In this document: positions 35,130-44,991 of the stretch, piece by piece | Position numbering within the stretch: the first letter of the stretch is position 1 | Layout of the letters: each line of letters starts with the position of its first letter | From: Seonamhaeicola maritimus | GTDB lineage: Bacteria; Bacteroidota; Bacteroidia; Flavobacteriales; Flavobacteriaceae | Direction: 5' to 3' | Assembly: GCF_008056315.1 (NCBI RefSeq) | Contig: NZ_VRKQ01000010.1 | Span: forward strand, 930,001-994,000 | Length of the DNA stretch: 64,000 bases | The notes under the pieces: generated by a model | Seen by the model: only the letters and a program-made list of their open reading frames with translations | Told to the model about the DNA's origin: nothing | The model's database searches: none | Program-made: the position numbers and the translations under genes

Positions 35130-36155
35130 ATGATGAAAAAGCGAATTACTCTTAAACATATAGCCAACCAATTTGACGTGTCTATTGCAACGGTTTCTAA
35201 AGCGTTGAGTGATAGTTATGAAATTAGTACCAAAACCAAAGATAAGATTCAACAATATGCAAAGGAGCATCATTACCAACCTAATAGTGTTGCATTAAGC
35301 CTTTTAAATAAAAAAACGAAGACCATTGGAGTCATTATCCCAAATATTATGAATAACTTTTTTGCTAAGGTTTTTGTGGGTATTGAGGAAAAAGCAACGG
35401 AAAATGGTTATAGTTTAATTTCTTGTATCTCAAACGAATCACATGAAAAAGAACTCAAAACTATGGAGCTTTTAAAGAATGGTACGCTAGATGGTTTTAT
35501 TTTGTCATTGGCAGAAGAAACTCAGGTTAAAGGGCAATATCTTCATCTAAAAAACGCCATTAATGAAGGGGTTCCTATGGTGATGTTTGACCGCGTAACC
35601 GATGAAATAAAATGTGATAAAGTAATTGTTGATGATTTTGAAGGTGCACGTCATGCTACAAATCATCTTATTAAAACAGGTTGTAAGCGTATTGCTTTAA
35701 TATCTGTGATTGATAATTTAAGTGTTGGAAAGTTGCGTGCCAAAGGCTACGAAGAGGCATTGGCAGAGAATGATATAGAAGTTGATCAAAAACTTATTGT
35801 GAAGATTGGTAAGCGAGAAGATTTTGAAACAGCTATGAAGATTGTATTGGCAGATAAATCTATTGATGGCTTGTTGTGTTTAGAAGAAAGTTCTGCAGTA
35901 CAATCACTAGAAATTGTAAAGCATTTGAATTATATTATTCCTGATGATATATCCATCATATGTTTTACAAATGGTAAACTACCTCAATATGTGTCACCAA
36001 AAATCACTACTATTAGTCAGCATGGTAAATATATTGGAGAAGTAGCAGCTAAAATGCTTATAGATAGGTTAGAAGGGAACTCAGAGACTTCATTTCAAAC
36101 TAAAGTAATTAAAACTAGTTTGATTGAACGTGAAAGCACAAAAAAGATAAATTAG
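35130..36155 (+). CDS. LacI family transcriptional regulator
   Basis: A 341-residue regulator with the LacI helix-turn-helix at 5-25 (TLKHIANQFDVSIATVSKAL) and the hinge/ligand-binding periplasmic-binding-protein fold that follows (GVIIPNIMNNFFAKVFVGIE at about 66-85, DGFILSLAEE near 121). It senses an unknown ligand, plausibly xylose or a xyloside, since the xylose operon lies on the opposite strand 1.4 kb further on. Two adjacent ATG codons start it. Its operator is not known; candidates are at 41781-41796 and 41975-42008. Confidence 0.9.
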   Translation: MMKKRITLKHIANQFDVSIATVSKALSDSYEISTKTKDKIQQYAKEHHYQPNSVALSLLNKKTKTIGVIIPNIMNNFFAKVFVGIEEKATENGYSLISCISNESHEKELKTMELLKNGTLDGFILSLAEETQVKGQYLHLKNAINEGVPMVMFDRVTDEIKCDKVIVDDFEGARHATNHLIKTGCKRIALISVIDNLSVGKLRAKGYEEALAENDIEVDQKLIVKIGKREDFETAMKIVLADKSIDGLLCLEESSAVQSLEIVKHLNYIIPDDISIICFTNGKLPQYVSPKITTISQHGKYIGEVAAKMLIDRLEGNSETSFQTKVIKTSLIERESTKKIN

Positions 36156-36176
36156 TAATTATCTCAAAGACAATAA

Positions 36177-37199
36177 ATGAATAAGATATCAACCCTTCAA
36201 AGGAACCTTGTCATTTTCGGATTACCATTAATGATTGTCTGTTTAATGGTATTCATTGTTAATTCATCCATGTTTCAAAATAACACTGAGGTTTTGGCAA
36301 TCGGAATTACTTTCGATTTATTGCTTACAGTTCCAGTGGTATATTTTCTATTAATTAGAAAGACTAATATTCCAAAGACTACTGTTGTTCCATTTTTAAT
36401 TCTGGGGATTGTAGTTTGTTCAATTATTCTTCCTGTCGAAAATCAATATTACCTCAATCTTTTTAAAACGTGGGCACTTCCAGTTATTGAACTTTCAATA
36501 GTTTCTTATATCGTTTATAACATTCGTAAAGCGATAAAGCAATACAAGCTAAACAAAACCCAGTCTTTTGATTTTTTCACAACGTTAAAGAAAACCTGCG
36601 GTGAAATATTACCCAAAGGCCTTGTAATGCCATTTGTTACTGAAATTGCTGTTTTCTACTATGGATTCGTTTATTGGAAAAAAAGAAGATTAAAAGAAAA
36701 TGAATTTTCTTATCATAAGGAAAGTGGAACAGTAACCCTTTTAATTGCCATTATTTTTATAGTTGGTATTGAAACAGTTACAGTTCATGTATTATTATCA
36801 AAATGGAGCCATATAGCAGCGTGGATATTTACTTTTTTAAGTATTTATTCCGGTATTCAAATTTTAGGGTTTTTAAAATCAATGCTTAAGAGGCCAATTT
36901 CTATAGAATGCAATAAGGTTTATTTAAGATATGGTATTATGTCTGAAACAACTATTAACATTGAAGATATAGATGCTATTGAAATAACATCAAAAGACTT
37001 TGAGAAAAGTAAAGAAAACCGAAAACTATCCATTTTAGGAGACTTGGAAAGCCATAATATGCTAATTTGTTTGAATAAAGAAAATACCTTGATTGGGCTT
37101 TACGGAATAAAACGTACTTACAAGAATTTGGCACTTTATGTTGATGATGGCGTGAGATTTAAAAATAGAATTTTGAGTTATCAAAGAAAACCTTCCTAA
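36177..37199 (+). CDS. conserved membrane protein of unknown function
   Basis: A 340-residue protein with about six to seven hydrophobic segments in its first 235 residues (about 12-29, 39-60, 70-85, 95-112, 150-165, 185-208, 215-235) and a soluble C-terminal part with a DUF-like beta pattern (KVYLRYGIMSETTINIEDID...). I do not recognise a family. It begins 21 bases after the LacI stop, so the two may be co-transcribed. Confidence 0.75.
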   Translation: MNKISTLQRNLVIFGLPLMIVCLMVFIVNSSMFQNNTEVLAIGITFDLLLTVPVVYFLLIRKTNIPKTTVVPFLILGIVVCSIILPVENQYYLNLFKTWALPVIELSIVSYIVYNIRKAIKQYKLNKTQSFDFFTTLKKTCGEILPKGLVMPFVTEIAVFYYGFVYWKKRRLKENEFSYHKESGTVTLLIAIIFIVGIETVTVHVLLSKWSHIAAWIFTFLSIYSGIQILGFLKSMLKRPISIECNKVYLRYGIMSETTINIEDIDAIEITSKDFEKSKENRKLSILGDLESHNMLICLNKENTLIGLYGIKRTYKNLALYVDDGVRFKNRILSYQRKPS

Positions 37200-37229
37200 A
37201 AATAGTTTTTCAGTTTAAACCGTGAAATT

Positions 37230-37466
37230 ATGGCTGCTCAAAAATGTCCTAATTGTAAAGAAGATTCATTTACCTGGAAAGTTGACGATGAAATTTCGGA
37301 TTTAACTGTTTGGAGTTGTTTTGAATGTAATTATCAAGCTTTTGAGAATGAACTAGAAGAGCAATATTGTTCTGAATGTGTTAAGAAAACAAAATCAAAA
37401 TTAAGTGATAAAGAAAAAGATTATTGGTGGTGTTCTAATTGTAATACAGTTGAAGTAATTAGATGA
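37230..37466 (+). CDS. small double zinc-ribbon protein
   Basis: A 78-residue protein with four CxxC knuckles: Cys6/Cys9, Cys30/Cys33, Cys47/Cys50 and Cys68/Cys71. These make two zinc ribbons separated by an acidic linker. The fold suggests a nucleic-acid or protein adaptor, but the partner is unknown. It is the last gene before a terminator shared with the xylose operon. Confidence 0.75.
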   Translation: MAAQKCPNCKEDSFTWKVDDEISDLTVWSCFECNYQAFENELEEQYCSECVKKTKSKLSDKEKDYWWCSNCNTVEVIR

Positions 37467-37502
37467 AAAAGACCTAACAGAAATTCCATTAGGTCTTTTT
37501 TA
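37466..37502. terminator. bidirectional terminator between the LacI unit and the xyl operon
   Basis: Perfect 12-bp stem AAAAAGACCTAA (37466-37477) / TTAGGTCTTTTT (37489-37500), with an A-run on the left and a T-run on the right, so it serves both converging units. Confidence 0.9.
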
Positions 37503-37517
37503 GTATTTAAAATCAAT

Positions 37518-38930
37518 TTATTTCTGCCAAATATTTTCCATTTCTTCAAGCGTTTTTCCTTTGGTTTCTGGAACAAATTTCCATACCAATAAGGCAGCTA
37601 AAACTCCCATAACACCATAAATCCAGTAGGCAAAACCATGGTTAAATGTTTCTAATAAATAGGTGTTTTTATCTAGCATTGGGAATGTCCATGAAACTAA
37701 ATAATTTGAAATCCATTGTGCGGCTACAGCTACAGCTAAGGCTCTGCCTCTAATTTTATTTGGGAATATTTCAGATAAAAGTACCCAACAAACAGGACCC
37801 CAACTCATGGCAAAACTTGCTACATAAATTAGCATGAATATAAGTGCTCCAATACCAACTGATTCCATAAAAAACGAAGTTCCTAATGAAAACATTGCAA
37901 ATGCCATACCTATGGCTCCAATAATCATAAGAGGTTTTCTGCCATATTTATCTACTGTCATGATAGCTAATACCGTAAAAATTAAGTTAACAGACCCAAC
38001 AATGATTGTTTGTAATAAGGCTGTGTCGGTTCCAGACCCCATGCTCTTAAATATTTCGGGAGCATAGTAAAGTACTACATTTATTCCAACAAATTGTTGA
38101 AAAACAGATAGTAAAACACCAATTATAATCACAGTTAAACCATAAGAAAATAATTTGCCCGAATGACTAACTACAGTATTTTGGATTTCACCTAAAATCT
38201 TTTTGGCTTCATCAATTCCGTTTACTTTCGTTAAAACTTCTAATGCTTTTTCTGGTTGAGATTTTAAAACTAAGGATCTAGGTGTGTCTGGAACTACAAA
38301 CAACATCAGTAAAAATAATCCTGCTGGAATAGTTTCAGAGGCAAACATCCATCGCCATCCTATTGTATTTAGCCATGAATCATCACCTTGTTTGGCAATG
38401 TAATAATTCACAAAATAAACTACCAACATACCAAATATAATGGCAAACTGGTTCATTGAAACCAGCCTTCCTCTAATTTTAGCAGGGGCAATTTCAGCAA
38501 TATATAAAGGGGAAAGCATAGAGGCTAACCCAACACCAATACCACCTATTATTCTGTAAACAATGAAAATATAAATAAAAGTATGATCTGCTTCTCCTAT
38601 AGGTTTAACAAACATTTCTGGCATTGCAGATCCTAAGGCAGAAAGTAAAAATAATATAGCTGCTAAAATGAGCCCTTTTTTTCGCCCTAATTTTTTACTA
38701 ATAATACCTCCAGATAGACCACCAATAATGCAGCCTATTAAAGCACTAGAAACAACTAACCCTAAGCGGGAATTAGCAGCAGTTTCCTCTAACCCAAATG
38801 GCAATACAAAGAAGTGTTCTAATGAGCTCACTGTCCCTGAAATAACTGCTGTGTCGTACCCAAATAGTAGTCCACCTAAGGTGGCTACTAAAGTTAATTT
38901 AATTAAATACTTAGAGTTGGTTGTTTCCAT
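37518..38930 (-). CDS. sugar:H+ symporter (MFS, XylE/xylT-like)
   Basis: A 470-residue major facilitator of the sugar porter family with twelve membrane helices. The hallmarks are GYDTAVISGTV (24-34), the RxGGIGVG-type RIIGGIGVGLASM (about 130), the central IAEIAPAKIRGRL loop (about 145), VPDTPRS (about 212), and the C-terminal PETKGKTLEEME. It is the third gene of the xylose operon, 12 bases after xylA, and would bring xylose in with a proton. Substrate by context. Confidence 0.9.
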   Translation of the reverse strand: METTNSKYLIKLTLVATLGGLLFGYDTAVISGTVSSLEHFFVLPFGLEETAANSRLGLVVSSALIGCIIGGLSGGIISKKLGRKKGLILAAILFLLSALGSAMPEMFVKPIGEADHTFIYIFIVYRIIGGIGVGLASMLSPLYIAEIAPAKIRGRLVSMNQFAIIFGMLVVYFVNYYIAKQGDDSWLNTIGWRWMFASETIPAGLFLLMLFVVPDTPRSLVLKSQPEKALEVLTKVNGIDEAKKILGEIQNTVVSHSGKLFSYGLTVIIIGVLLSVFQQFVGINVVLYYAPEIFKSMGSGTDTALLQTIIVGSVNLIFTVLAIMTVDKYGRKPLMIIGAIGMAFAMFSLGTSFFMESVGIGALIFMLIYVASFAMSWGPVCWVLLSEIFPNKIRGRALAVAVAAQWISNYLVSWTFPMLDKNTYLLETFNHGFAYWIYGVMGVLAALLVWKFVPETKGKTLEEMENIWQK

Positions 38931-38942
38931 AATGAGTTTGTC

Positions 38943-40250
38943 TTATATATATTGGTTGATAATGTTTTCGAACAATTCTTGTTTACCACTTTGCAACTCT
39001 AACTCGCCATTTTCTTGTGCAATATTGTAAAGTGCTTTTAAATCAAGATTTCCATTTTCAAAATCTTTTCCTTTTCCAGCATCAAAAGAACTATATCTTT
39101 CTTTTCTTAAAGCATCGTATTGTGACGAAGATATGATTTTATCTGCTGTAATTAATGCACGTGCAAACGTATCGGCGCCACCAATATGAGCGTGGAAAAC
39201 ATCTTCCATATCGGTAGAGTTTCTTCTAATTTTAGCATCGAAATTAACACCACCTCCTTGTAAACCACCAGCTTTCAGGAATACGAGCATAGCCTCTGTA
39301 GTTTCTTGAATGTTATTTGGGAACTGGTCTGTGTCCCAACCATTTTGGTAATCACCACGGTTAGCATCAATACTTCCTAACATGCCTGCTTTTGCAGCTA
39401 CAGCCAATTCATGTTGCATGGTATGTTGTGCTAAAGTAGCGTGGTTTACCTCAATATTCATTTTGAAATCTTTGTCTAAACCATATTCTTTTAAGAACCC
39501 TATGGCGGTAGCCGAATCAAAATCATATTGATGTTTCATTGGCTCCATTGGTTTTGGTTCAATGAAGAATGTTCCAGTAAAACCTTGACCTCTAGCATAA
39601 TCTCTAGCCATGGTTAAAAGTTGTGCCATATGGTCTAATTCTCTGCCCATATCAGTATTTAATAAGGACATGTAACCTTCACGTCCGCCCCAGAATACGT
39701 AGTTTTCACCGCCTAATGCAATAGTAGCATCTAAGGCTAGTTTTATTTGCCCACCAGCTCTGGCAACCACATCAAAATCTGGATTGGTAGCAGCGCCATT
39801 CATGTATCTTGGGTTTGAGAAACAGTTAGCAGTTCCCCATAATAATTTCTTACCATGTTCAGTTTGTTTTCCTTTTAGGTAGTCAACAATGGTTGCTAAT
39901 CTTTTTTCAGACTCTGCAAAGGTTGGCGCTTCTTGAACTAAATCATAATCATGGAAACAGTAATAATCAAATCCCATTTTTGAAATAAATTCGAAAGCAG
40001 CGTCCGCCTTATCTTTAGCAGCTTGAATAGGGTCTGAAGCTTGGTCCCAAGCAAAATTTTGAGTTCCAGGTCCAAATGGATCTGAGCCTTGTCCGCAGAA
40101 TGTGTGCCAGTAAGCAATAGCAAATTTAAAATGCTCACGCATTGTTTTTCCAGCTACTACTTGGTCTGGGTTATACCATTTAAATGCCAAAGGATTATCA
40201 GAATCTCGTCCTTCATATTGTATTGCATCAATTCCTTTAAAATATTCCAT
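38943..40250 (-). CDS. xylA: xylose isomerase
   Basis: A 435-residue TIM-barrel enzyme that converts D-xylose to D-xylulose using two divalent metals. The active-site blocks are present: FHDYDLVQE near 98, [17 protein letters not shown] near 184, [16 protein letters not shown] near 296, and [15 protein letters not shown] near 335. Length fits the long class II enzymes of Bacteroidota. Located between xylB (11 bases) and the symporter (12 bases). Confidence 0.97.
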   Translation of the reverse strand: MEYFKGIDAIQYEGRDSDNPLAFKWYNPDQVVAGKTMREHFKFAIAYWHTFCGQGSDPFGPGTQNFAWDQASDPIQAAKDKADAAFEFISKMGFDYYCFHDYDLVQEAPTFAESEKRLATIVDYLKGKQTEHGKKLLWGTANCFSNPRYMNGAATNPDFDVVARAGGQIKLALDATIALGGENYVFWGGREGYMSLLNTDMGRELDHMAQLLTMARDYARGQGFTGTFFIEPKPMEPMKHQYDFDSATAIGFLKEYGLDKDFKMNIEVNHATLAQHTMQHELAVAAKAGMLGSIDANRGDYQNGWDTDQFPNNIQETTEAMLVFLKAGGLQGGGVNFDAKIRRNSTDMEDVFHAHIGGADTFARALITADKIISSSQYDALRKERYSSFDAGKGKDFENGNLDLKALYNIAQENGELELQSGKQELFENIINQYI

Positions 40251-40261
40251 AATGTAAAATG

Positions 40262-41746
40262 TTATTTATTATTTAGTATAATTTCTAATTCTTTTTTCCA
40301 GTTTGAGTAAGCCTCTTGGTAAGGCCTTTTGTTTTTTAGAGGCATAAAAGTCATTACATGATCATTTTTAGTAATACTTTCTCCAAATTTTTTAAAATCA
40401 CCATCGGTTAACCCTGCAGCTCTTGCGGCACCAACAGCACCTGTAGTGTTATATATTTCAATTTCATGACCAATAAGTGTAGCAACGGTATTCGAAAATA
40501 TTTCTGCACGAAATAAATTATCGTTTCCAGCGCGGATTACATTGATTTCTGCATTGTCATTTTTTAATATCTCCATGCCGTATACAAATGCAAACGCAAT
40601 ACCTTCTAAAGCAGCTCTACATAAATGTGCGTTATTATGAAGGTTTAAATTGAAGTTTAAAAAGTGCGCCCCTATATTTTTACTGTTCAACATGCGTTCT
40701 GCGCCATTTCCGAAAGGAATAATAGCAACACCATCTGAACCAATTGAGACTTCGGCTGCTTTATTGTTCATGGCTTCATAAGAGTCTATGCCAATATTGT
40801 CTTTTAACCAACGGTACATAATACCACAGCTGTTAATACATAGTAATTTTCCAACCGTGGTGTTTTCGGGCGTATAATTTACATGAATAAAATGATTGAT
40901 TCTTGAAGATTCTTTAGATTTTAATTTATTAGTAACCGCATAAACCACACCTGAAGTGCCACCAGTTGCGGCTACTTCACCATGATTAAAAATATTTAGT
41001 GATAAAGCATTGTTAGGTTGATCGCCTGCTCTATATGTAACAGGTACGCCTGCAGGAATTCCTGTTTTTTCAAATGCTTTTTCGTTAGTAACACCTTGAT
41101 TAGTAAAATTATTAACTATAGTAGGTGTTAAATCTTTATCAATACCATAATATTCTAATAAAGATTCGGCAAGAGTATCATTTTTATAATCCCAAAGAAT
41201 ACCTTCAGATAATCCATTCTTGGTGGTAGTAATTTCTCCAGTTAGTTTATAAGCAATGTAATCTCCTGGTAACATATATTTATAAACCTGCTTGTAAATA
41301 TCAGGCTCGTTATCCTTAACCCATTTTAATTTTGATGCCGTGAAATTCCCAGGAGAATTCAATAAATGTTCTGCACAAAAATCCTCGCCTAAACCTTTAT
41401 GAGCATCTTCACCAATACCAACTGCGCGACTATCACACCAAATTATAGAATTTCTTAACGGATTACCTTCTTTATCTACAATAACCAAACCGTGCATTTG
41501 ATAAGAGATGCCAATTCCTGATATTTTTGAAGCATCAGCTCCAGTTTCCGTCAAAACCCGCTTGATAGCTTTACATACATATGTCCACCAAAGATTTGGA
41601 TCTTGTTCAGCCCAATCATTTTGAAGTGCTAAAATTTCCATTTCAGAAGTTGGCTCATTCAAGCTTAAAATATTTTCTCCAGTGGTAGCGTTTACAAGAG
41701 CTACTTTTACCGAAGAGCTGCCAATGTCTAGTCCTATATAATACAA
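40262..41746 (-). CDS. xylB: xylulokinase (TTG start)
   Basis: A 494-residue FGGY-family kinase that phosphorylates D-xylulose. [17 protein letters not shown] (3-19), [12 protein letters not shown] (about 77-88), the catalytic [13 protein letters not shown] (about 241) and ATGGTSGVV (about 259) are all present, as is the C-terminal [13 protein letters not shown]. The start is a TTG at 41746; an in-frame TAA lies two codons upstream and no ATG is possible near. First gene of the xylose operon; the region upstream carries two palindromes. Confidence 0.93.
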   Translation of the reverse strand: MYYIGLDIGSSSVKVALVNATTGENILSLNEPTSEMEILALQNDWAEQDPNLWWTYVCKAIKRVLTETGADASKISGIGISYQMHGLVIVDKEGNPLRNSIIWCDSRAVGIGEDAHKGLGEDFCAEHLLNSPGNFTASKLKWVKDNEPDIYKQVYKYMLPGDYIAYKLTGEITTTKNGLSEGILWDYKNDTLAESLLEYYGIDKDLTPTIVNNFTNQGVTNEKAFEKTGIPAGVPVTYRAGDQPNNALSLNIFNHGEVAATGGTSGVVYAVTNKLKSKESSRINHFIHVNYTPENTTVGKLLCINSCGIMYRWLKDNIGIDSYEAMNNKAAEVSIGSDGVAIIPFGNGAERMLNSKNIGAHFLNFNLNLHNNAHLCRAALEGIAFAFVYGMEILKNDNAEINVIRAGNDNLFRAEIFSNTVATLIGHEIEIYNTTGAVGAARAAGLTDGDFKKFGESITKNDHVMTFMPLKNKRPYQEAYSNWKKELEIILNNK

Positions 41747-42125
41747 TCCTTAAGTTTTTGAGAGTGAATCAAAATGAAAAAGTTCAAATGTGAACTATTC
41801 CAAGTTTAAAAGTATCTATTTATTATCGATATCTATATAAATGAGTAGAAATTAGTTAAAGGAATTGTGTTGAAAAATGAGTTGATAATAAGGGTCAATA
41901 TGCAACCTATTTATCCGAAACTATTAGTGAATTTAATATGTTTAAGAATATTTGACTAGAAGGATTTGTGAATTTTAAAACTTACTTAAACCTTTAAGTA
42001 AGTTTTAACTGTTAAGAATGGAAGCTGAAATTATTAAGGATTAAATATGGTTCATAAGGAAAGAATCTATGTTAATTCTTAAATTAGCCGTTTAAAAACT
42101 GCTTAAAGTCAATTAACACAAAAGA
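41747..42125. promoter_or_regulatory. control region between xylB and the phosphatase gene
   Basis: No gene is seen in this stretch of 379 bases. It must carry the promoter of the xyl operon (minus) and that of the 42126 gene (plus). Two inverted repeats stand out: AGTTCA-N4-TGAACT at 41781-41796, about 35-50 bases before xylB, and the 34-base palindrome at 41975-42008. Confidence 0.6.
41975..42008. promoter_or_regulatory. 34-base near-perfect palindrome, candidate operator
   Basis: Two 16-base arms that are exact reverse complements (41975-41990 and 41993-42008), separated by CC. The centre TTAAACCTTTAA resembles the AAACGTTT-like core of LacI-family operators. It lies about 230 bases upstream of xylB and about 118 bases upstream of the plus-strand gene. 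As a terminator it would be odd, since no gene ends here. Confidence 0.6.
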
Positions 42126-42746
42126 ATGAAAACAATGTTACTCGAGAATGTATCTAAAACCATAGAGTCTTTAGAAATTAACTCAATTTCAGAGGAAAGA
42201 AAAGCAATTCTTCAGCCTTTAATAGATTATTTAAGCAAAAAATTGGAAGCTGAAGAATCTATTAGATTAAATTTTATTTGCACACATAATTCACGAAGAA
42301 GTCATTTGTCTCAAATTTGGGCACAAACCATGGCGGCTTATTATAATAATGCCAATGTCTCTTGTTATTCTGGAGGAACCGAAGCAACTGCTATGTTTCC
42401 TAAGGTTGGTGAAACATTAGCTAACCAAGGGTTTAAAATAGCAAAACTGTCTGAAGGGAATAATCCTGTTTACAGTATTAAATTTTCAGAGAATGAACCT
42501 GCTATCATTGCTTTTTCGAAGAAATATTCAGATGATTTTAATCCGGCATCACAGTTTGCAGCCATTATGACGTGTTCTTCTGCAGATGAAGGTTGTCCTG
42601 TGGTTTTTGGTTGTGACAAACGTGTAGCAATTACATATGAGGATCCTAAAAAATCTGATGGCACACCTGAACAAACTATAACTTATTTGAACAGAAGCTT
42701 GCAAATTGCCACTGAAATGAAGTATGTGTTTTCAAGTTTGAAGTAG
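42126..42746 (+). CDS. low-molecular-weight phosphatase/arsenate reductase-like protein
   Basis: A 206-residue protein with the LMW-PTPase P-loop: CTHNSRR at residues 52-58 (C-x5-R), after a helical N-terminal extension of about 45 residues. The SADEGCPVVFG block near 155 supplies the expected acidic residue. The family comprises protein tyrosine phosphatases and thiol-dependent arsenate reductases and these cannot be separated here. No ars genes are next to it. Confidence 0.82.
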   Translation: MKTMLLENVSKTIESLEINSISEERKAILQPLIDYLSKKLEAEESIRLNFICTHNSRRSHLSQIWAQTMAAYYNNANVSCYSGGTEATAMFPKVGETLANQGFKIAKLSEGNNPVYSIKFSENEPAIIAFSKKYSDDFNPASQFAAIMTCSSADEGCPVVFGCDKRVAITYEDPKKSDGTPEQTITYLNRSLQIATEMKYVFSSLK

Positions 42747-42751
42747 TACCT

Positions 42752-42949
42752 TTACTTCTTCAAAGATTTGATTTCACCCTTAATTTCTGTTAAGGCGACA
42801 ACAGCTAAAATAGCTATTACAATTAAAGTTATAAGAAAATCTGTCTCATTTTCTTCGTTCACACCATTGATTGCGAAATAAATAAATGCAGCTAATATTA
42901 ATATTAGATACAATATAATTTTGGGGGTTAAGAACTTGAATAGTTTCAT
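42752..42949 (-). CDS. small two-helix membrane protein
   Basis: A 65-residue protein with two hydrophobic segments (about 9-28 and 38-54), a short NEENETD turn between them, and a basic tail. It ends six bases from the stop of the phosphatase gene on the other strand. No family recognised; function unknown. Confidence 0.6.
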   Translation of the reverse strand: MKLFKFLTPKIILYLILILAAFIYFAINGVNEENETDFLITLIVIAILAVVALTEIKGEIKSLKK

Positions 42950-43139
42950 GAGGTCTTTAAATGGTTATGGGATTCCATTATCAAAAAACATGCCAAAATA
43001 AAATATTTCCTACAATTATTGTAAGATAAAAAAGTAATTTGTAAATATTTTATTCTATTTAATTGAATGCAGAAAATTTCACTCCTTTGAGAAAGCTGCG
43101 TTTTTCTAAGCTGAATGACTAGACTATAAAAACAAGAAA

Positions 43140-44969
43140 TTATTTATTGTTGCTTTCAACAAATTTGCGTTCCAACTCTGCCTGGAATTCTTCCATTATT
43201 GGTCGTACAGTACTATCAGGCAGGTCTTTAATGTTAATGTACATTAAGCCATCAACTGCATTGTTAAAAAGAGGATCGACATTGAATGCAACTAATCTAC
43301 CATTTTGTTTAATATATTTTTTCAGTAATACGGGTAAGCGTAATGCACCCGGTTCAATTTCATCAATGAATTTATCAAACTTATTTAGATCAGCTTTAGT
43401 TTCATCAAAAACAAAATCTTTATCAGCATCTTTTAGTATTACTTTAAATTCTTTTTTAGGGTGAACGTACTGAGCTATATACGGATCATAATAATGTGAT
43501 TTCATAAACTCAATCATCAAAGATTTTGAGAAATTAGAGAATTGATTACTGATGCTTACACCTCCAATTAAATAGTTGTGTTCTGGATATCTTAAAGTGG
43601 TATGAACAATTCCTTTCCAAAGCAAAAATAAAGGCATTGGCTTTTGCTGGTAGTTTTTTATAATAAAAGCCCGTCCCATTTCAATAGATTCACTCATCAT
43701 TTTATAAAGCTCGGGTTCAAACCTAAATAAATCTTGTAAATAGAAACCATTAATACCAAAGCGAGCAAAAATTTTAGCACCTAAGCCCATACGGTAGGCG
43801 CCAACAACCAGCTTATTCTCATTATCCCATAAAAACATATGATGATAATAGGTGTCAAATTTATCAAGATCTATGGCTTCATTGGTCCCTTCTCCAACCT
43901 CTCTAAAGGTGATCTCACGTAAGCGTCCAATTTCCTGAAGAATATTAGGTATTTGGTCTGCAGAGGTCAAAAACACCTCATAATTTTTACTTTCTAATAG
44001 CCTTAAGTTTTCGTTTCTCAGTACTTCTATCTCTGCTTCCATTAATCGAGTTTCAATGGGAGTAACTATACGCTTAGGTAGTTTGGGGATTTTTAATGAG
44101 GAAGATAGGTTATCAAGAATTTTTGACTTCTGTTCGAAAGAATTAGAGAGCATATAGGTTTTCTTTCTAATAAACTCTGAAAAGTCTTCAAGTGAATTAT
44201 GTTCGTTTTGATCTTTTACTGAAATAGGTTTCCCTATCCTAACCTTTATGGTTCTACGTTTTTGGGTAAGTAACTCTGAAGGTAGTTTAGCTGTTCTAAA
44301 AGTGTCACTAATTTTTGAAAGCTTATAAAATAGTTTGCTGTTTTTAGCATGGAAATAAATAGGAACTACCGGTACTTGGGCTTTTTTTACCAATTTCATA
44401 GCAGCTTCTTCCCATGGCTTATCAACAACCAACTTTCCATCTCGGTATGTTGATACTTCGCCAGCTGGAAATATTCCTAACGGATGTCCTTCGCGTAAAT
44501 GCAAAATAGAATTTTTAAAACCAGCTATACTTGAGGCTGCATCCTTTCGGTCTTCAAAAGGATTAACAGGCATGATATAAGGTTTTAAAGGTTCAATTCT
44601 GTGTAACAAAAAGTTAGCTATAATCTTAAAATCCGTGCGTTGCTCTAACATTAATTTGAGCAACAGAATACCATCAATACCCCCTAAAGGATGATTAGAA
44701 ATGGTTATATACGCACCATCTTTAGGCAGACGTTTTAAGTCTTCTTCGGGGATTTCAAACTTTATTTGAAAATCACCTAAAATGCCATTTAAAAAATCAA
44801 GTTCACTTAAATGTTTATTTCTATTATAAATCTTATTTAGCGTAGAGATTTTGAGTAATTTCATCAAAATCCAACCTATAAAGGTGCCAATAAATCCATA
44901 TTTGTTAAGCTGGATTGCATTAGCTACTTCTTTGGCGGTTACCAGACCAGAATTTTGTTGTCTACTCAT
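43140..44969 (-). CDS. bifunctional OlsF-like O-/N-acyltransferase
   Basis: A 609-residue fusion. The N-terminal part (about 60-280) is a PlsC-type acyltransferase with ISNHPLGGIDGILLL (an H-x5-D arrangement) and FPAGEVSTY. The C-terminal part (about 320-600) is a GNAT-like acyl-ACP N-acyltransferase (hemolysin type) with VGAYRMGLGAKIF, FRFEPELYKMM, and PLFLLWKGI. This order fits OlsF, which in Serratia and Flavobacterium makes ornithine lipids by N- and O-acylation; glycine lipids are a possible alternative product in this phylum. It lies 22 bases after the aspartate kinase gene on the same strand. Confidence 0.82.
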   Translation of the reverse strand: MSRQQNSGLVTAKEVANAIQLNKYGFIGTFIGWILMKLLKISTLNKIYNRNKHLSELDFLNGILGDFQIKFEIPEEDLKRLPKDGAYITISNHPLGGIDGILLLKLMLEQRTDFKIIANFLLHRIEPLKPYIMPVNPFEDRKDAASSIAGFKNSILHLREGHPLGIFPAGEVSTYRDGKLVVDKPWEEAAMKLVKKAQVPVVPIYFHAKNSKLFYKLSKISDTFRTAKLPSELLTQKRRTIKVRIGKPISVKDQNEHNSLEDFSEFIRKKTYMLSNSFEQKSKILDNLSSSLKIPKLPKRIVTPIETRLMEAEIEVLRNENLRLLESKNYEVFLTSADQIPNILQEIGRLREITFREVGEGTNEAIDLDKFDTYYHHMFLWDNENKLVVGAYRMGLGAKIFARFGINGFYLQDLFRFEPELYKMMSESIEMGRAFIIKNYQQKPMPLFLLWKGIVHTTLRYPEHNYLIGGVSISNQFSNFSKSLMIEFMKSHYYDPYIAQYVHPKKEFKVILKDADKDFVFDETKADLNKFDKFIDEIEPGALRLPVLLKKYIKQNGRLVAFNVDPLFNNAVDGLMYINIKDLPDSTVRPIMEEFQAELERKFVESNNK

Positions 44970-44991
44970 GAGCGTAAATGTACTAAATACT

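Noticed and set aside
38668-39030. 120-codon plus-strand frame spanning the symporter/xylA junction
   Set aside because: Antisense to two well-defined genes, and its peptide has no family pattern.
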